From Fluviirhizobium alvei (GTDB lineage Bacteria; Pseudomonadota; Alphaproteobacteria; Rhizobiales; Rhizobiaceae), in the NCBI RefSeq assembly GCF_030551875.1, contig NZ_JAUOZU010000022.1:1-64000 (forward strand): a stretch of DNA of 64,000 nucleotides. Direction: 5' to 3'. The translations under genes were made by a program, and so were the position numbers. Shown piece after piece: positions 1 through 8,053 of this stretch (its first letter is position 1; each line of letters begins with the position of its first letter). Below the pieces are notes generated by a model. That model was not told the origin of the DNA, ran no database searches, and saw only the letters and a program-made list of their open reading frames with translations.

Positions 1-600
1 CTAAAGCCTAAAGCCACCGCAGACACCCGCCGTCCACGTCTCTCTTTCTTCCTATCCTACAATCTCAAAGAACTGACGATAAATCGTCCCCAGACCCAAC
101 ATCCCTGTCAAACCCGGCCAAAGCAATCAACCATTTCAGGCAATCACTTCTCTATCTGTTCCCCGGTCAACCAGGCCGAAACCCAATCCCCGGAGCGAGC
201 GCCGCAGCCGCTAGAAGCAACCGCCGCCCCCTTCGATGTCGCGGCTTATAAGACGGGCTCTTTTTGCTGTCAACAACACAATTACAGGAACCGCAAGAAA
301 AATGACATGTTATTGAAATTAAAGAGATATTTTGATGACATTTTCACAAACGCCCGTTTTGGTGGATTTTGCACCGGATAAATCGCGCCTGGGTAGCGAC
401 CATCGACGCTCGTTCCCCCTTGAGCCCGCCTTGTCCAACCAGAGAACTTCCGGCGTCCCGCTAAGCAGGCCGTGATGAGACTGTCGAGATCTCTATAAGG
501 GGCCGCCCGAGAGAGCTCCGAACACAGCGTTCAACCCCTTCCCAATCCCCGGCCACACCCCATCTGTGCTAGGAAGACACGAACAACAAAGGTACCTTAC
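1..600. other. Gene-free leader region
   Basis: I find no convincing gene here. An open frame on the minus strand reaches 1596 but only mirrors the flavin monooxygenase gene. Positions 285-365 are distinctly AT-rich compared with the surroundings and could hold a promoter. The last bases before 601 contain AAAGG, the likely ribosome binding site of the first gene. Confidence 0.5.
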
Positions 601-1623
601 ATGAAGAAAATCGGATTTCTGTCCTTCGGGCACTGGACCCCTTCCCCACAATCGCAAACCCGTTCGGCGGCCGATGCGCTGCTGCAATCGATCGATCTGG
701 CTGTCGCCGCCGAAGAACTCGGCGCCGATGGCGCCTATTTCCGCGTCCATCACTTCGCCCGCCAGCTCGCCTCGCCCTTTCCGCTGCTTGCGGCTGTTGG
801 CGCCAAGACCAAGAAGATCGAGATCGGCACCGGTGTTATCGACATGCGCTATGAGAACCCGCTTTATATGGCGGAAGATGCCGGCGCGGCCGATCTGATC
901 GCCGGCGGACGCCTGCAGCTCGGCATCAGCCGTGGTTCGCCAGAACAGGTGATCGATGGCTGGCGCTATTTCGGCTATCAGCCCGCAGAGGGTGAAAGCG
1001 ACGCCGATATGGGCCGCGGCCATGCCGAAGTCTTTCTCGAAGCTCTGACAGGCCAGGGTTTCGCCCAGCCCAATCCGCGACCGATGTTTCCCAACCCGCC
1101 CGGCCTTCTCCGGCTCGAGCCCTATTCGGAAGGATTGCGCGAGCGGATCTGGTGGGGTGCCGGCTCGGATGCCACCGCCATCTGGGCCGCTCGGCTCGGT
1201 ATGCATCTGCAGAGTTCCACATTGAAGAACGACGAAACGGGTGAGCCTTTCCACATCCAGCAGGCCAAGCAGATCCGCGCCTATCGTGAGGCCTGGAAGG
1301 AAGCCGGTCACACGCGCACGCCGCGCGTCTCTGTGAGCCGCAGCATCTTCGCGCTCGTCGACGATCGCGACCGGGCCTATTTCGGCCGCGGCGGCAAGGA
1401 GCAGGATTCGATCGGCTATATCGATGACAAGACGAGAGCCATCTTCGGCCGATCCTATGCAGCCGAACCGGAAGAGCTGATCCGTCAGCTCAAGGAGGAC
1501 GAGGGCATCGCGGAAGCCGATACGCTGCTTCTCACCGTTCCTAACCAGCTCGGCGTCGATTACAATGCCCATGTGATCGAGGCGATCCTCAAGCATGTCG
1601 CGCCAGCGCTCGGCTGGCGCTGA
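601..1623 (+). CDS. LLM-class flavin-dependent oxidoreductase
   Basis: The 340-aa product belongs to the bacterial luciferase-like (LLM) flavin monooxygenases: the start MKKIGFLSFGHW is the first strand of the TIM barrel, and the LAVAAEELGADGAYFRVHH and IEIGTGVIDMRYENP segments are typical of the flavin-binding core. Such enzymes use reduced FMN or F420 to oxygenate a small organic substrate; nothing here identifies the substrate. The length is normal for the family. The ATG follows AAAGG at a suitable distance. The gene appears to stand alone and is followed by a perfect hairpin at 1655-1677. Family is confident, function is open. Confidence 0.85.
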   Translation: MKKIGFLSFGHWTPSPQSQTRSAADALLQSIDLAVAAEELGADGAYFRVHHFARQLASPFPLLAAVGAKTKKIEIGTGVIDMRYENPLYMAEDAGAADLIAGGRLQLGISRGSPEQVIDGWRYFGYQPAEGESDADMGRGHAEVFLEALTGQGFAQPNPRPMFPNPPGLLRLEPYSEGLRERIWWGAGSDATAIWAARLGMHLQSSTLKNDETGEPFHIQQAKQIRAYREAWKEAGHTRTPRVSVSRSIFALVDDRDRAYFGRGGKEQDSIGYIDDKTRAIFGRSYAAEPEELIRQLKEDEGIAEADTLLLTVPNQLGVDYNAHVIEAILKHVAPALGWR

Positions 1624-1654
1624 TCGTTCGGAACGAGCCTTTATGATTGCCGGA

Positions 1655-1677
1655 CCCGGAGGTCAAATGCCTCCGGG
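1655..1677. terminator. Perfect 8-bp hairpin after the LLM gene
   Basis: CCCGGAGG and CCTCCGGG form an 8-bp stem around a 7-nt loop, 31 bases after the stop codon at 1623. There is no T-run after it, so it is either a weak terminator or an mRNA-stabilising hairpin. Confidence 0.45.
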
Positions 1678-1699
1678 ATGCAGCGACCCTCGCAAATGG

Positions 1700-1734
1700 T
1701 TTGACTTTTTCTAATGCCCTCGACTATTGTCAAA
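1700..1734. promoter_or_regulatory. Candidate operator/promoter of the SorC regulator
   Basis: TTTGAC (1700-1705) and GTCAAA (1729-1734) are inverted half-sites flanking the region just upstream of the regulator start at 1757. TTGACT (1701-1706) could also serve as a -35 box with ACTATT (1723-1728) as a weak -10. The same half-sites occur in the large palindrome at 12569-12597, although there in the opposite order. Autoregulation is inferred. Confidence 0.4.
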
Positions 1735-1756
1735 ATGAGGAACGAGGGAGGGAACG

Positions 1757-2698
1757 GTGCGCCCAAGCGACCAGATCATGCACAAGGCGGCATGGCTCTA
1801 CTATATGCATGGTTTGCGCCAGGACGAAGTGGCCAAACAGCTGGATATATCGCGGGCCTCCGTGGCGCTCTATCTCAGGCGCGCCCGCGAATCCGGCATC
1901 GTCAACATTACCACGTCGACCTCGCTCTTTCAGCATGAGACGCTGGCCCGCGAGCTTGAGGATCTGCTTGGCCTCAAATCGGTCTGGATCGTTCCGGAAG
2001 ACCGCCAGGCGCTCGATCCCGCGTCCGAAATGCCGGTTCTTGCCGCCACCGTCTTTCTCGACCTGATCGAAAAGGGCGATCGCGTCGGTGTGGCCTGGGG
2101 CCGCACGGTCTATCATATCGCCGATGTGATGCCCTTTGCCGATCTGCATGGCGTCACCGTCGTCCAGCTCTGCGGCAATCTTGGCGCCCCTTACGATTAC
2201 CGCCCCGACCAGTGCACGACGGAAATTGCCCGCCGGCTGAATGCCGAGGGTATCAACATCTATGCACCGCTGGTCTTGAGTTCCGAACGGCTGGCCGCCG
2301 AACTGCGCGCCGAACCGGTGATCCAGGAACAGCTCGCCTCGATTGCCGATTGCCAGCTGGCGCTCTATTCCGTGGGCGGCATCGAGGATGACAGCCATCT
2401 TGTCAAATGCGGCGCGCTTTCGGCCGCCGAAATGCAGGAAATGGGCCGCCTCGGCGCCGCCGGCGTCATTGCCGGCCAGCTGATCGACGGCGATGGCCAG
2501 CCGATGGATTGTGCCCACAATCGCCGCTGCATTTCTGCTGATCTCTCTTCCATTCGCGCCATCCCCAAGCGGATGATGGTGGTGCAGGAAGAGTCCAAAT
2601 TCGAACCGCTGGTCGCCGCCATCAGGGGCGGGCTGGCCTCGCATCTGATCGTGACCGCCTCGATGGGCCAGCGGCTGATGCAACGTTTCCAAAGCTGA
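1757..2698 (+). CDS. SorC/DeoR-type sugar-binding transcriptional regulator
   Basis: The 313-aa protein has an N-terminal helix-turn-helix (about residues 20-50, with QDEVAKQLDISRASVALYL) followed by a SorC-type sugar-phosphate-binding domain that resembles a sugar isomerase fold. Members are tetrameric regulators that respond to phosphorylated sugars. A GTG start is chosen because GGAGGG lies five bases upstream and the HTH begins soon after. The gene precedes the aldolase/dehydrogenase fusion by 60 bases, so it probably controls it. An inverted TTTGAC/GTCAAA pair lies in its promoter, and related half-sites at 12569-12597 suggest it may also control the mtnK/RLP locus (inference). Confidence 0.88.
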   Translation: MRPSDQIMHKAAWLYYMHGLRQDEVAKQLDISRASVALYLRRARESGIVNITTSTSLFQHETLARELEDLLGLKSVWIVPEDRQALDPASEMPVLAATVFLDLIEKGDRVGVAWGRTVYHIADVMPFADLHGVTVVQLCGNLGAPYDYRPDQCTTEIARRLNAEGINIYAPLVLSSERLAAELRAEPVIQEQLASIADCQLALYSVGGIEDDSHLVKCGALSAAEMQEMGRLGAAGVIAGQLIDGDGQPMDCAHNRRCISADLSSIRAIPKRMMVVQEESKFEPLVAAIRGGLASHLIVTASMGQRLMQRFQS

Positions 2699-2758
2699 AC
2701 CCGGTCACTTGACCGCACAACCGGGCCATTGCCCGGACGAATTCTCATGGAGGAATGG

Positions 2759-4813
2759 ATGGACAATCTCTGGCGCGACGATGAAGCCGAAGCCTATGTC
2801 GAAAAATACGGCAAGCTCGGCATCAACCGCGATCTGGCCCTGCGTACCTATACGACGCGGCTGCTGGGCGGCGAACCGCGGCTGGTGCTGCATGGCGGCG
2901 GCAACACATCCGTCAAGACCACCGTCACCGATCTGGTCGGCGACGTGCATGAGGTTCTCTGCGTCAAGGGGTCTGGCTGGGACATGGGTACGATCGAACC
3001 GGCAGGCCTGCCGGCGGTGAAGATCGCGCCTCTTCTCAAGGCCCGCAAGCTCGACCGGCTCTCGGACGAGGATATGGTGACGCTCCAGCGCGCCAACCTT
3101 GTCGATCCCGCCTCCCCCAACCCGTCGGTCGAGGCGCTGCTGCATGCATTCATCCCGCACAAGTTCGTCGATCACACCCATTCGACCGGCGTGCTGGCGA
3201 TCGCCGATCTTGCCGACAGCATCGAACGCAGCAAGGCGGTTTTCGGCCCGAAGATGGGCTATGTGCCCTATGTGATGCCGGGCTTCGACCTCGCCAAGCT
3301 GGCTGCCGACGTCTATGATCAGGATCCGAGCGTCGAAGGCCTGATCCTCGACAAGCACGGCATCTTCACCTTCGGCGCCACCGCGCGCGAAGCCTATGAC
3401 CGGATGATCCATTATGTCACGCTGGCGGAGGACTATGTCCGCACACATGGCAAGAACCCGTTCACGCCCGTGACCCTGCCCGCAACGCTTGCAAAGCCCG
3501 AGGAGATCGCGCCGATGCTGCGCGGTGCGGTGGCCGTGGCCAAGGGTGCCGGCAGTTTCGACCGGATGGTGAGCGAATTCCGCAGTTCGCCGGAGATCCT
3601 CGCCTTCGTCAATGCCGTCGAGGTCGAAGACATGGCCCGCCGTGGCGTGTCGACGCCCGATCTTTCGATCCGCATCAAGACCGGACCGATGGTACTTCCC
3701 GCACCCGATGCGTCGAAGCTCGACACTTACGGTGCGGAAATCGATGCCCGCGTTGCCGGCTTCATCGAGGATTACACCGCCTATTTCAACGCCAATGACG
3801 GCCGCGATGGTGTGAAGAAAATCATGCTCGACCCGATGCCGCGGCTGACGCTGGTGCCGGGGCTTGGCCTCTTCGGCCATGGCCGCACGTTGAAAGACGC
3901 GAAAATCGCCGCCGACGTTGCCGAGACCTGGATCGAGACCGCCCGCGATGCGGAATCGATCGGCCGTTTCGAGCCGGTAAGCAAGCCTGATCTCTTCGAC
4001 CTCGAATATTGGTCGCTCGAACAGGCGAAACTCGCCGGCGCCAAGCCCAAACCCTTCACCGGTCAGGTCGCGGTCGTCACCGGCGGCGCCGGCGCCATCG
4101 GGGCTGCCGTGGCCAAGGCCTTCGCCCGCGAAGGCGCCCATGTCGTGGTGCTCGATCTCGATGGCGAGAAGGCTGCCGCCGTTGCCAAGGCCGCCGGCAA
4201 CCTGTCGATAGGGCTCGCCTCGGATGTCACCGATCCTGCATCGGTGCGGGCCGCCTTCAATCACGCCGTCCGCACCTATGGCGGTGTCGATATCGTGATT
4301 TCCAATGCCGGAGCCGCCTGGGAAGGCGCGATTGCGACGCTCGACGAGGCAACGCTGCGCAAGAGTTTCGAGCTCAACTTCTTCAGCCACCAGACCGTGG
4401 CGCAGAATGCCGTGCGCATCATGAAAGCGCAGAAGACCGGCGGCTGCCTGTTGTTCAACGTCTCCAAGCAGGCGGTCAATCCGGGCCCGAATTTCGGCGC
4501 CTATGGCCTGCCGAAGGCCGCCCTTCTGTTCCTGTCGCGGCAATATGCGCTCGAGCACGGCAAGGATGGCATCCGCGTTAACGCCGTCAACCCCGACCGT
4601 ATCCGCTCCGGCCTGCTCAATGACGAGATGATCGGTTCGCGCTCGAAATCCCGCGGCGTTTCGGTGGAAGACTATATGGCGGGCAACCTGCTGCATCAGG
4701 AAGTCACCGCCGACCATGTCGCCCAGGCCTTCGTGCATCAGGCGCTTGCCGAACGCACGACCGGCGACGTGACGACGGTCGATGGCGGCAATATCGCAGC
4801 CGTGTTGCGGTAG
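2759..4813 (+). CDS. Bifunctional class II aldolase / short-chain dehydrogenase
   Basis: This 684-aa fusion has an N-terminal class II aldolase/adducin domain (about residues 20-400; HGGGNTSVK, the metal-ligand region DHTHSTGVLA and DKHGIFTFG) and a C-terminal SDR domain (about 430-684; NAD(P) motif TGGAGAIG, catalytic Tyr-Lys in AYGLPK). The architecture matches RhaD-like proteins that split a 1-phospho-ketose to DHAP and an aldehyde and then act on the aldehyde. No rhamnose isomerase, kinase or transporter is nearby, and the N-terminus (HGGGNTS) differs from the rhamnose enzyme as I recall it, so I do not call it rhaD. The ATG at 2759 is preferred because GGAGG lies five bases upstream; a TTG start 30 bases earlier has no such site. 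The gene follows the SorC regulator. A substrate such as 5-deoxyribulose 1-phosphate is possible (inference). Confidence 0.8.
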   Translation: MDNLWRDDEAEAYVEKYGKLGINRDLALRTYTTRLLGGEPRLVLHGGGNTSVKTTVTDLVGDVHEVLCVKGSGWDMGTIEPAGLPAVKIAPLLKARKLDRLSDEDMVTLQRANLVDPASPNPSVEALLHAFIPHKFVDHTHSTGVLAIADLADSIERSKAVFGPKMGYVPYVMPGFDLAKLAADVYDQDPSVEGLILDKHGIFTFGATAREAYDRMIHYVTLAEDYVRTHGKNPFTPVTLPATLAKPEEIAPMLRGAVAVAKGAGSFDRMVSEFRSSPEILAFVNAVEVEDMARRGVSTPDLSIRIKTGPMVLPAPDASKLDTYGAEIDARVAGFIEDYTAYFNANDGRDGVKKIMLDPMPRLTLVPGLGLFGHGRTLKDAKIAADVAETWIETARDAESIGRFEPVSKPDLFDLEYWSLEQAKLAGAKPKPFTGQVAVVTGGAGAIGAAVAKAFAREGAHVVVLDLDGEKAAAVAKAAGNLSIGLASDVTDPASVRAAFNHAVRTYGGVDIVISNAGAAWEGAIATLDEATLRKSFELNFFSHQTVAQNAVRIMKAQKTGGCLLFNVSKQAVNPGPNFGAYGLPKAALLFLSRQYALEHGKDGIRVNAVNPDRIRSGLLNDEMIGSRSKSRGVSVEDYMAGNLLHQEVTADHVAQAFVHQALAERTTGDVTTVDGGNIAAVLR

Positions 4814-4828
4814 GGGGCGGCACACGCC

Positions 4829-5060
4829 CTCTTCTCCCCTTGGGGAGAAGGTGGCCCGGAGGGCCGGATGAGGGGTTTTCATGTTGCTATGAGTGAACCC
4901 TTCACCCCCCTCTGCCCTGCCGGACATCTCCCCCTCAAGGGGAGAGATTACATAGCCGCGCCGGCTTCCCAAGGCAGCAACGTCAATGGCTGGGCGAGGA
5001 TCGTGACCCCGGCCGATCTCCCCCCTCAAGAGGGAGATTCCCGGCAGGGCAGAGGGGGTG
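4829..5060. repeat. Rhizobial-type intergenic palindromic repeats
   Basis: The stretch between 4814 and 5090 has no gene and is made of palindromic units. CTTCTCCCC and GGGGAGAAG (4831-4850) form a 9-bp stem, followed by GGCCCGGAGGGCC and GGATGAGGGG. A second unit around 4905-4950 contains CCCTCTGCCCTGCCGG and a CTCCCC/GGGGAG palindrome; a third around 5016-5058 carries the same sequence in inverse orientation. Such units are common between genes in Rhizobiaceae (RIME-like). They may act as transcription barriers or non-autonomous mobile elements. Confidence 0.75.
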
Positions 5061-5090
5061 CCACGGGCACGCCTGCGCGCCGACGACCCA

Positions 5091-5504
5091 TCAGGCCAGA
5101 TCAGTCAAGGCAAAGTCATTGCCCTTGTAGCCCAGCGCAACCTGCTGTGCCTTGGCACAGGCATAGCTGAAGCAATCACCGAAATTGAGCGCCGCCGGAT
5201 GGTTGACAACTTTTCCATAGGTCATCGCTGCATCGACCGCCAATCGACCCACGTCCGGCGTTATGCCTGCCTCAACCGCCTGAATGGCTGTAAGGAACTC
5301 ATCGACCGCCAGCCCTGAGGCCTCGATCGCCTGCCGCTTCGTACCACCGGCGCTGAATTTCCTGGCCAGACCGAGAACCGCTTCAAATCGCACAATGGGA
5401 GAAATGGTAAAGCCACCATCCACTGTTTCCAATAGTTTGACGATCTCCTCCCATCCTTCCTCTCTGGCGATGACAGCAACGATGATGGAAGCGTCGAGAA
5501 ACAT
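5091..5504 (-). CDS. vapC: VapC-family PIN-domain toxin ribonuclease
   Basis: The 137-aa protein starts MFLDASIIVAVIAREEGW, the first PIN-domain strand with its acidic metal ligand (D4); further acidic positions (E in RFEAVLGLAR, D in NFGDCFSYACAKA, D in GNDFALTDL) complete the usual four-residue site. VapC proteins are Mg-dependent endoribonucleases that cleave tRNA or rRNA. The ATG at 5504 overlaps the antitoxin stop as TGATG, showing translational coupling; a GTG 15 bases upstream is possible but unnecessary. Its 3-prime end lies close to the palindromic repeats. Confidence 0.85.
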   Translation of the reverse strand: MFLDASIIVAVIAREEGWEEIVKLLETVDGGFTISPIVRFEAVLGLARKFSAGGTKRQAIEASGLAVDEFLTAIQAVEAGITPDVGRLAVDAAMTYGKVVNHPAALNFGDCFSYACAKAQQVALGYKGNDFALTDLA

Positions 5505-5749
5505 CAGTCGTCGCCCCACATTTCATCCGAAAATGCCTTGAGATCGAAATCAGGATCGACCTCACCGATAGCGGCAGCCATAGCCTGCGATTTTGCAATC
5601 CTCTGGCGCAACGGAAGCTTTTGCCTCGACCGGGCAAGCTCATTGGCCAACGCCTGCCGCACGGCAGCTGTCTTTGACGGTGTTTTCAGTGCCTTTTGCA
5701 GCTCGGAGGCAAGAGCATCAACGGCATCATCGCGGATGAAGAGAGGCAT
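5504..5749 (-). CDS. vapB: VapB-family antitoxin
   Basis: The 81-aa product (MPLFIRDDAVDALASELQ...) resembles the PSK-type VapB antitoxins: a short N-terminal strand-helix-helix DNA-binding part and a C-terminal tail rich in acidic and aromatic residues (DLKAFSDEMW) that would fill the VapC active site. It lies directly upstream of vapC with a TGATG junction. The ATG at 5749 has GGAG six bases upstream; earlier in-frame ATGs at 5761 and 5782 are less well placed. Autorepression with VapC through the AT-rich palindrome just upstream is expected from the family. Confidence 0.82.
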   Translation of the reverse strand: MPLFIRDDAVDALASELQKALKTPSKTAAVRQALANELARSRQKLPLRQRIAKSQAMAAAIGEVDPDFDLKAFSDEMWGDD

Positions 5750-5763
5750 GGATATCTCCATGA

Positions 5764-5777
5764 GATATATTGATATC
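5764..5777. promoter_or_regulatory. Candidate VapBC operator palindrome
   Basis: GATAT and ATATC form a perfect inverted repeat around ATTG, 15 bases upstream of the vapB start. The surrounding 30 bases are AT-rich with further GATATC-like words. The position suits autoregulation by the VapBC complex. Confidence 0.4.
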
Positions 5778-5971
5778 ATCATTGTATATCTTGGGTATCA
5801 AGGAGGCAAGCAGCAAGGTCGATCGCAACACCAAGGAGGGGAAGACATTGGATGGGGGAACATTGAGGAGGTGATGCGGTAGGGAGCAATCTGCTCAGAG
5901 GGTCGCAAAAACAGATAGCAACCGAAGATAGAGCAAAGCTGCGGCTGTGAAGCAAGCTCAGCTATCGGATC

Positions 5972-6601
5972 TCAACCGCCGCAGGACTGCAGATAAGACA
6001 AGCACATCGCTATGAGCTGTTCGCGGATCGCCGCCTGTTCTTTGACAGGCAGATTGCGCTCAAAAACGTTCCGAACAGTCCCGAAAATCACGGACAGCAG
6101 CGTAATTTCTATAAGCTGGATGTCCTTATATTGCGCAGATGGAGCGCTCCGCAGCATTTCCTGGGTCGCCGCGTCCATCCGCTTGGCAAAAGCGTCGATC
6201 AGCGCCTCGTTATCAAGTTCAACTGCGGAACTGTAAAGCGCCCGCGTCACATCGCTCCGCTCCGTCTTTGCCTCCCAATAGGCGTTAACGAGCGCCTCGA
6301 TCATTTCCCTCGATGTTTTCCCATGTTGACTGCGGCATACGTTCTCCATGCGTTCGGCCAACAGATCGAGATATCGTTCGTTAAGCGCATAAAGAAGGGC
6401 CTGCTTGTGCGGAAAATACTGGTACATCGTGCCGACGGAAACGCCGGCCCGCTCCGCCACCCGCGTGGTGGTTAGCCGTTGGGTCCCGCCACTGATCAAA
6501 ACCTGAATAGTCGCCTCAAAAATGGCGTCCACCGTCGAGGCTGAGCGCGCCTGACGCGGTCTTTTGCGGGCTTTCAGATGTCGAGGGGCTGTGATGTCCA
6601 T
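5972..6601 (-). CDS. TetR/AcrR-family transcriptional regulator
   Basis: The 209-aa protein has a typical TetR N-terminal HTH (about residues 22-65: ATIQVLISGGTQRLTTTRVAE, then AGVSVGTMYQYFPHK) and a helical ligand-binding C-terminal domain. It is divergent from the SDR gene at 6674 with 72 bases between, so it most likely represses that gene and itself. The ATG at 6601 (MDITAPRH) is chosen; an ATG at 6625 has AGG immediately adjacent and is a weaker choice. The inducer is unknown. Confidence 0.85.
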   Translation of the reverse strand: MDITAPRHLKARKRPRQARSASTVDAIFEATIQVLISGGTQRLTTTRVAERAGVSVGTMYQYFPHKQALLYALNERYLDLLAERMENVCRSQHGKTSREMIEALVNAYWEAKTERSDVTRALYSSAVELDNEALIDAFAKRMDAATQEMLRSAPSAQYKDIQLIEITLLSVIFGTVRNVFERNLPVKEQAAIREQLIAMCLSYLQSCGG

Positions 6602-6673
6602 ATGCGAATCCAAAATGCGAAGCATCCTTCATATATTTTCTTAGGCAATACGCCAACATAAGGAAGGACAACA

Positions 6674-7405
6674 ATGGATAACATAACGAAGATTGCCTTG
6701 GTCACCGGCGCTAACAAGGGCATTGGGCGCGAGATTGCGCGCCAACTTGCCGAAGCAGGCGTTACCGTCATCATGGGCGCGCGTGTTTTGCGCCTCGGCC
6801 AAGCGGCGACAAGAGAGCTGACTGAAGCTGGATTGAAGGCCGAATCCATCGAGTTGGATATCAACAAGGAAAACACTATCGCTTCGGCTGCCAACACGAT
6901 TCTCGCGAAGTATGGTCGCCTCGATATTCTTGTAAACAATGCGGGAATTGTCGATGCCGAGGATGGCCCCCCGTCAAAGGCGACTGCCGCCGCAGTTCGG
7001 CGGCTCATCGAAACGAACTTCATCGGGACCCTGTGTGTGACACAGGCCATGCTTCCGTTGCTGCGATTGTCGAAAGCCGGCCGCATCGTTAACTTGTCAA
7101 CGACCCTTGCGTCTTTGACAGTAAACGGTGATCCGACGTCGCCCTACTATGAGGCACGTCTCATTGGATATAACGCTTCGAAGGCCGCACTCAACATGCT
7201 GACAGTACAGCTGGCAGCGGAGTTGAAGAACACACAGATCGTCGTCAACGCGGTTGCGCCCGGCTACGTGAGAACGGATCTTACAGGCGGACAGGGCTTC
7301 ATGACCCCAGCCGAAGGTGCGCGGCTGCCTGTGCAGTATGCCCTGCTTGGCGATGATGCGGTTTCGGGTCGCTTCGTCGAACCGCAGGGCGAAGTCGCCT
7401 GGTAA
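6674..7405 (+). CDS. SDR-family NAD(P)-dependent oxidoreductase
   Basis: The 243-aa protein is a classical short-chain dehydrogenase: TGANKGIG cofactor loop near the N-terminus, LVNNAG in the fourth strand region, and the catalytic Tyr-Lys pair in GYNASKAAL, followed by VNAVAPGYVRTDLTG. An AAGGA ribosome site precedes the ATG. It resembles carbonyl reductase-like SDRs; the substrate is not deducible. The divergent TetR gene is the likely local regulator. Confidence 0.87.
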   Translation: MDNITKIALVTGANKGIGREIARQLAEAGVTVIMGARVLRLGQAATRELTEAGLKAESIELDINKENTIASAANTILAKYGRLDILVNNAGIVDAEDGPPSKATAAAVRRLIETNFIGTLCVTQAMLPLLRLSKAGRIVNLSTTLASLTVNGDPTSPYYEARLIGYNASKAALNMLTVQLAAELKNTQIVVNAVAPGYVRTDLTGGQGFMTPAEGARLPVQYALLGDDAVSGRFVEPQGEVAW

Positions 7406-7537
7406 TCAATCCTGCCCGTCATGGGTGGGGCACCCCACCCATGGCGCAAGCGGATACCTTGGGTCGGCATACCAACGAACTCGTGGTCGTCGCAGTACCC
7501 GTCAATTGCAGCGATCCATGCTTTGCGGGGTGATCAT

Positions 7538-7939
7538 CTACGGGATTAAGACGTCTAGAGTGATCTCTCCGAAACGTTCAAGAAGCAGGCTCTCTGCACG
7601 CAGCAAGGTGCTTGAGAGCGCGGAATTTACATTTTGTTCGATCACGCAGTCCGGGTGCCTGCTACGAGAGCCAATTGCGAATAGGGTTGGCCGGTTGAGG
7701 GCTTCGTAGACATTCAGCAAGGTGATTTCGCGAAGTGGTCGGTTAAGCTGCCAGCCACCACCGTGACCCTTGAAGGATTTGACATAACCCGCCTTGCGAA
7801 GCCCGGCCATAGTTCGTCGGAATACCGCCGGGTTTGTTCCCATTGTCTTGGCCAGTTCTTCCGAGGTGAGCGCTCCATCAACCTGTCCCATGTGCAACAG
7901 CACATGCAGTACGTCCGACAATCTTGTGTCTTTGTTCAT
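7538..7939 (-). CDS. Rrf2-family transcriptional regulator
   Basis: The 133-aa protein has the Rrf2 winged-helix layout: MNKDTRLSDVLHVLLHM, the recognition region LAKTMGTNPAVFRRTMAGLRKAGYV and the wing FKGHGGGWQL. It has one Cys (HPDCVIEQN), not the three-cysteine Fe-S cluster set of IscR/NsrR, so it is more like the cluster-free YwnA/CymR type. The start at 7939 has AGGGG eight bases upstream and is better than the earlier ATG at 7981. It is divergent from the methyltransferase gene, which it probably represses. Confidence 0.85.
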   Translation of the reverse strand: MNKDTRLSDVLHVLLHMGQVDGALTSEELAKTMGTNPAVFRRTMAGLRKAGYVKSFKGHGGGWQLNRPLREITLLNVYEALNRPTLFAIGSRSRHPDCVIEQNVNSALSSTLLRAESLLLERFGEITLDVLIP

Positions 7940-7959
7940 CGCTTGCCCCTGCATCTGTC

Positions 7960-8001
7960 GCAACAAGTTATGCAGATTCATGTATCATTTGTTGCTACAT
8001 G
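7960..8001. promoter_or_regulatory. Nested inverted repeats between the Rrf2 and methyltransferase genes
   Basis: GCAACAA (7960-7966) and TTGTTGC (7989-7995) are perfect 7-bp inverted arms 22 bases apart. CATGTA (7979-7984) and TACATG (7996-8001) are a second perfect pair 11 bases apart. They sit in the 114-base divergent control region and are the likely Rrf2 operator. Confidence 0.45.
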
Positions 8002-8053
8002 AAACCACATCATGTTATGTATCTTCATCTGTTACATAAGGCTACTCGTTGGC

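Noticed and set aside
2705-5029. 774-codon open frame on the minus strand opposite the aldolase gene
   Set aside because: Its product is rich in Arg, His and Gly with no family motifs; it mirrors the high-GC codon pattern of the real plus-strand gene and ends in the repeat region.
5538-5882. 114-codon plus-strand frame opposite vapB
   Set aside because: It lies antisense to a well-supported antitoxin gene and has a low-complexity Ser/Ala-rich product.
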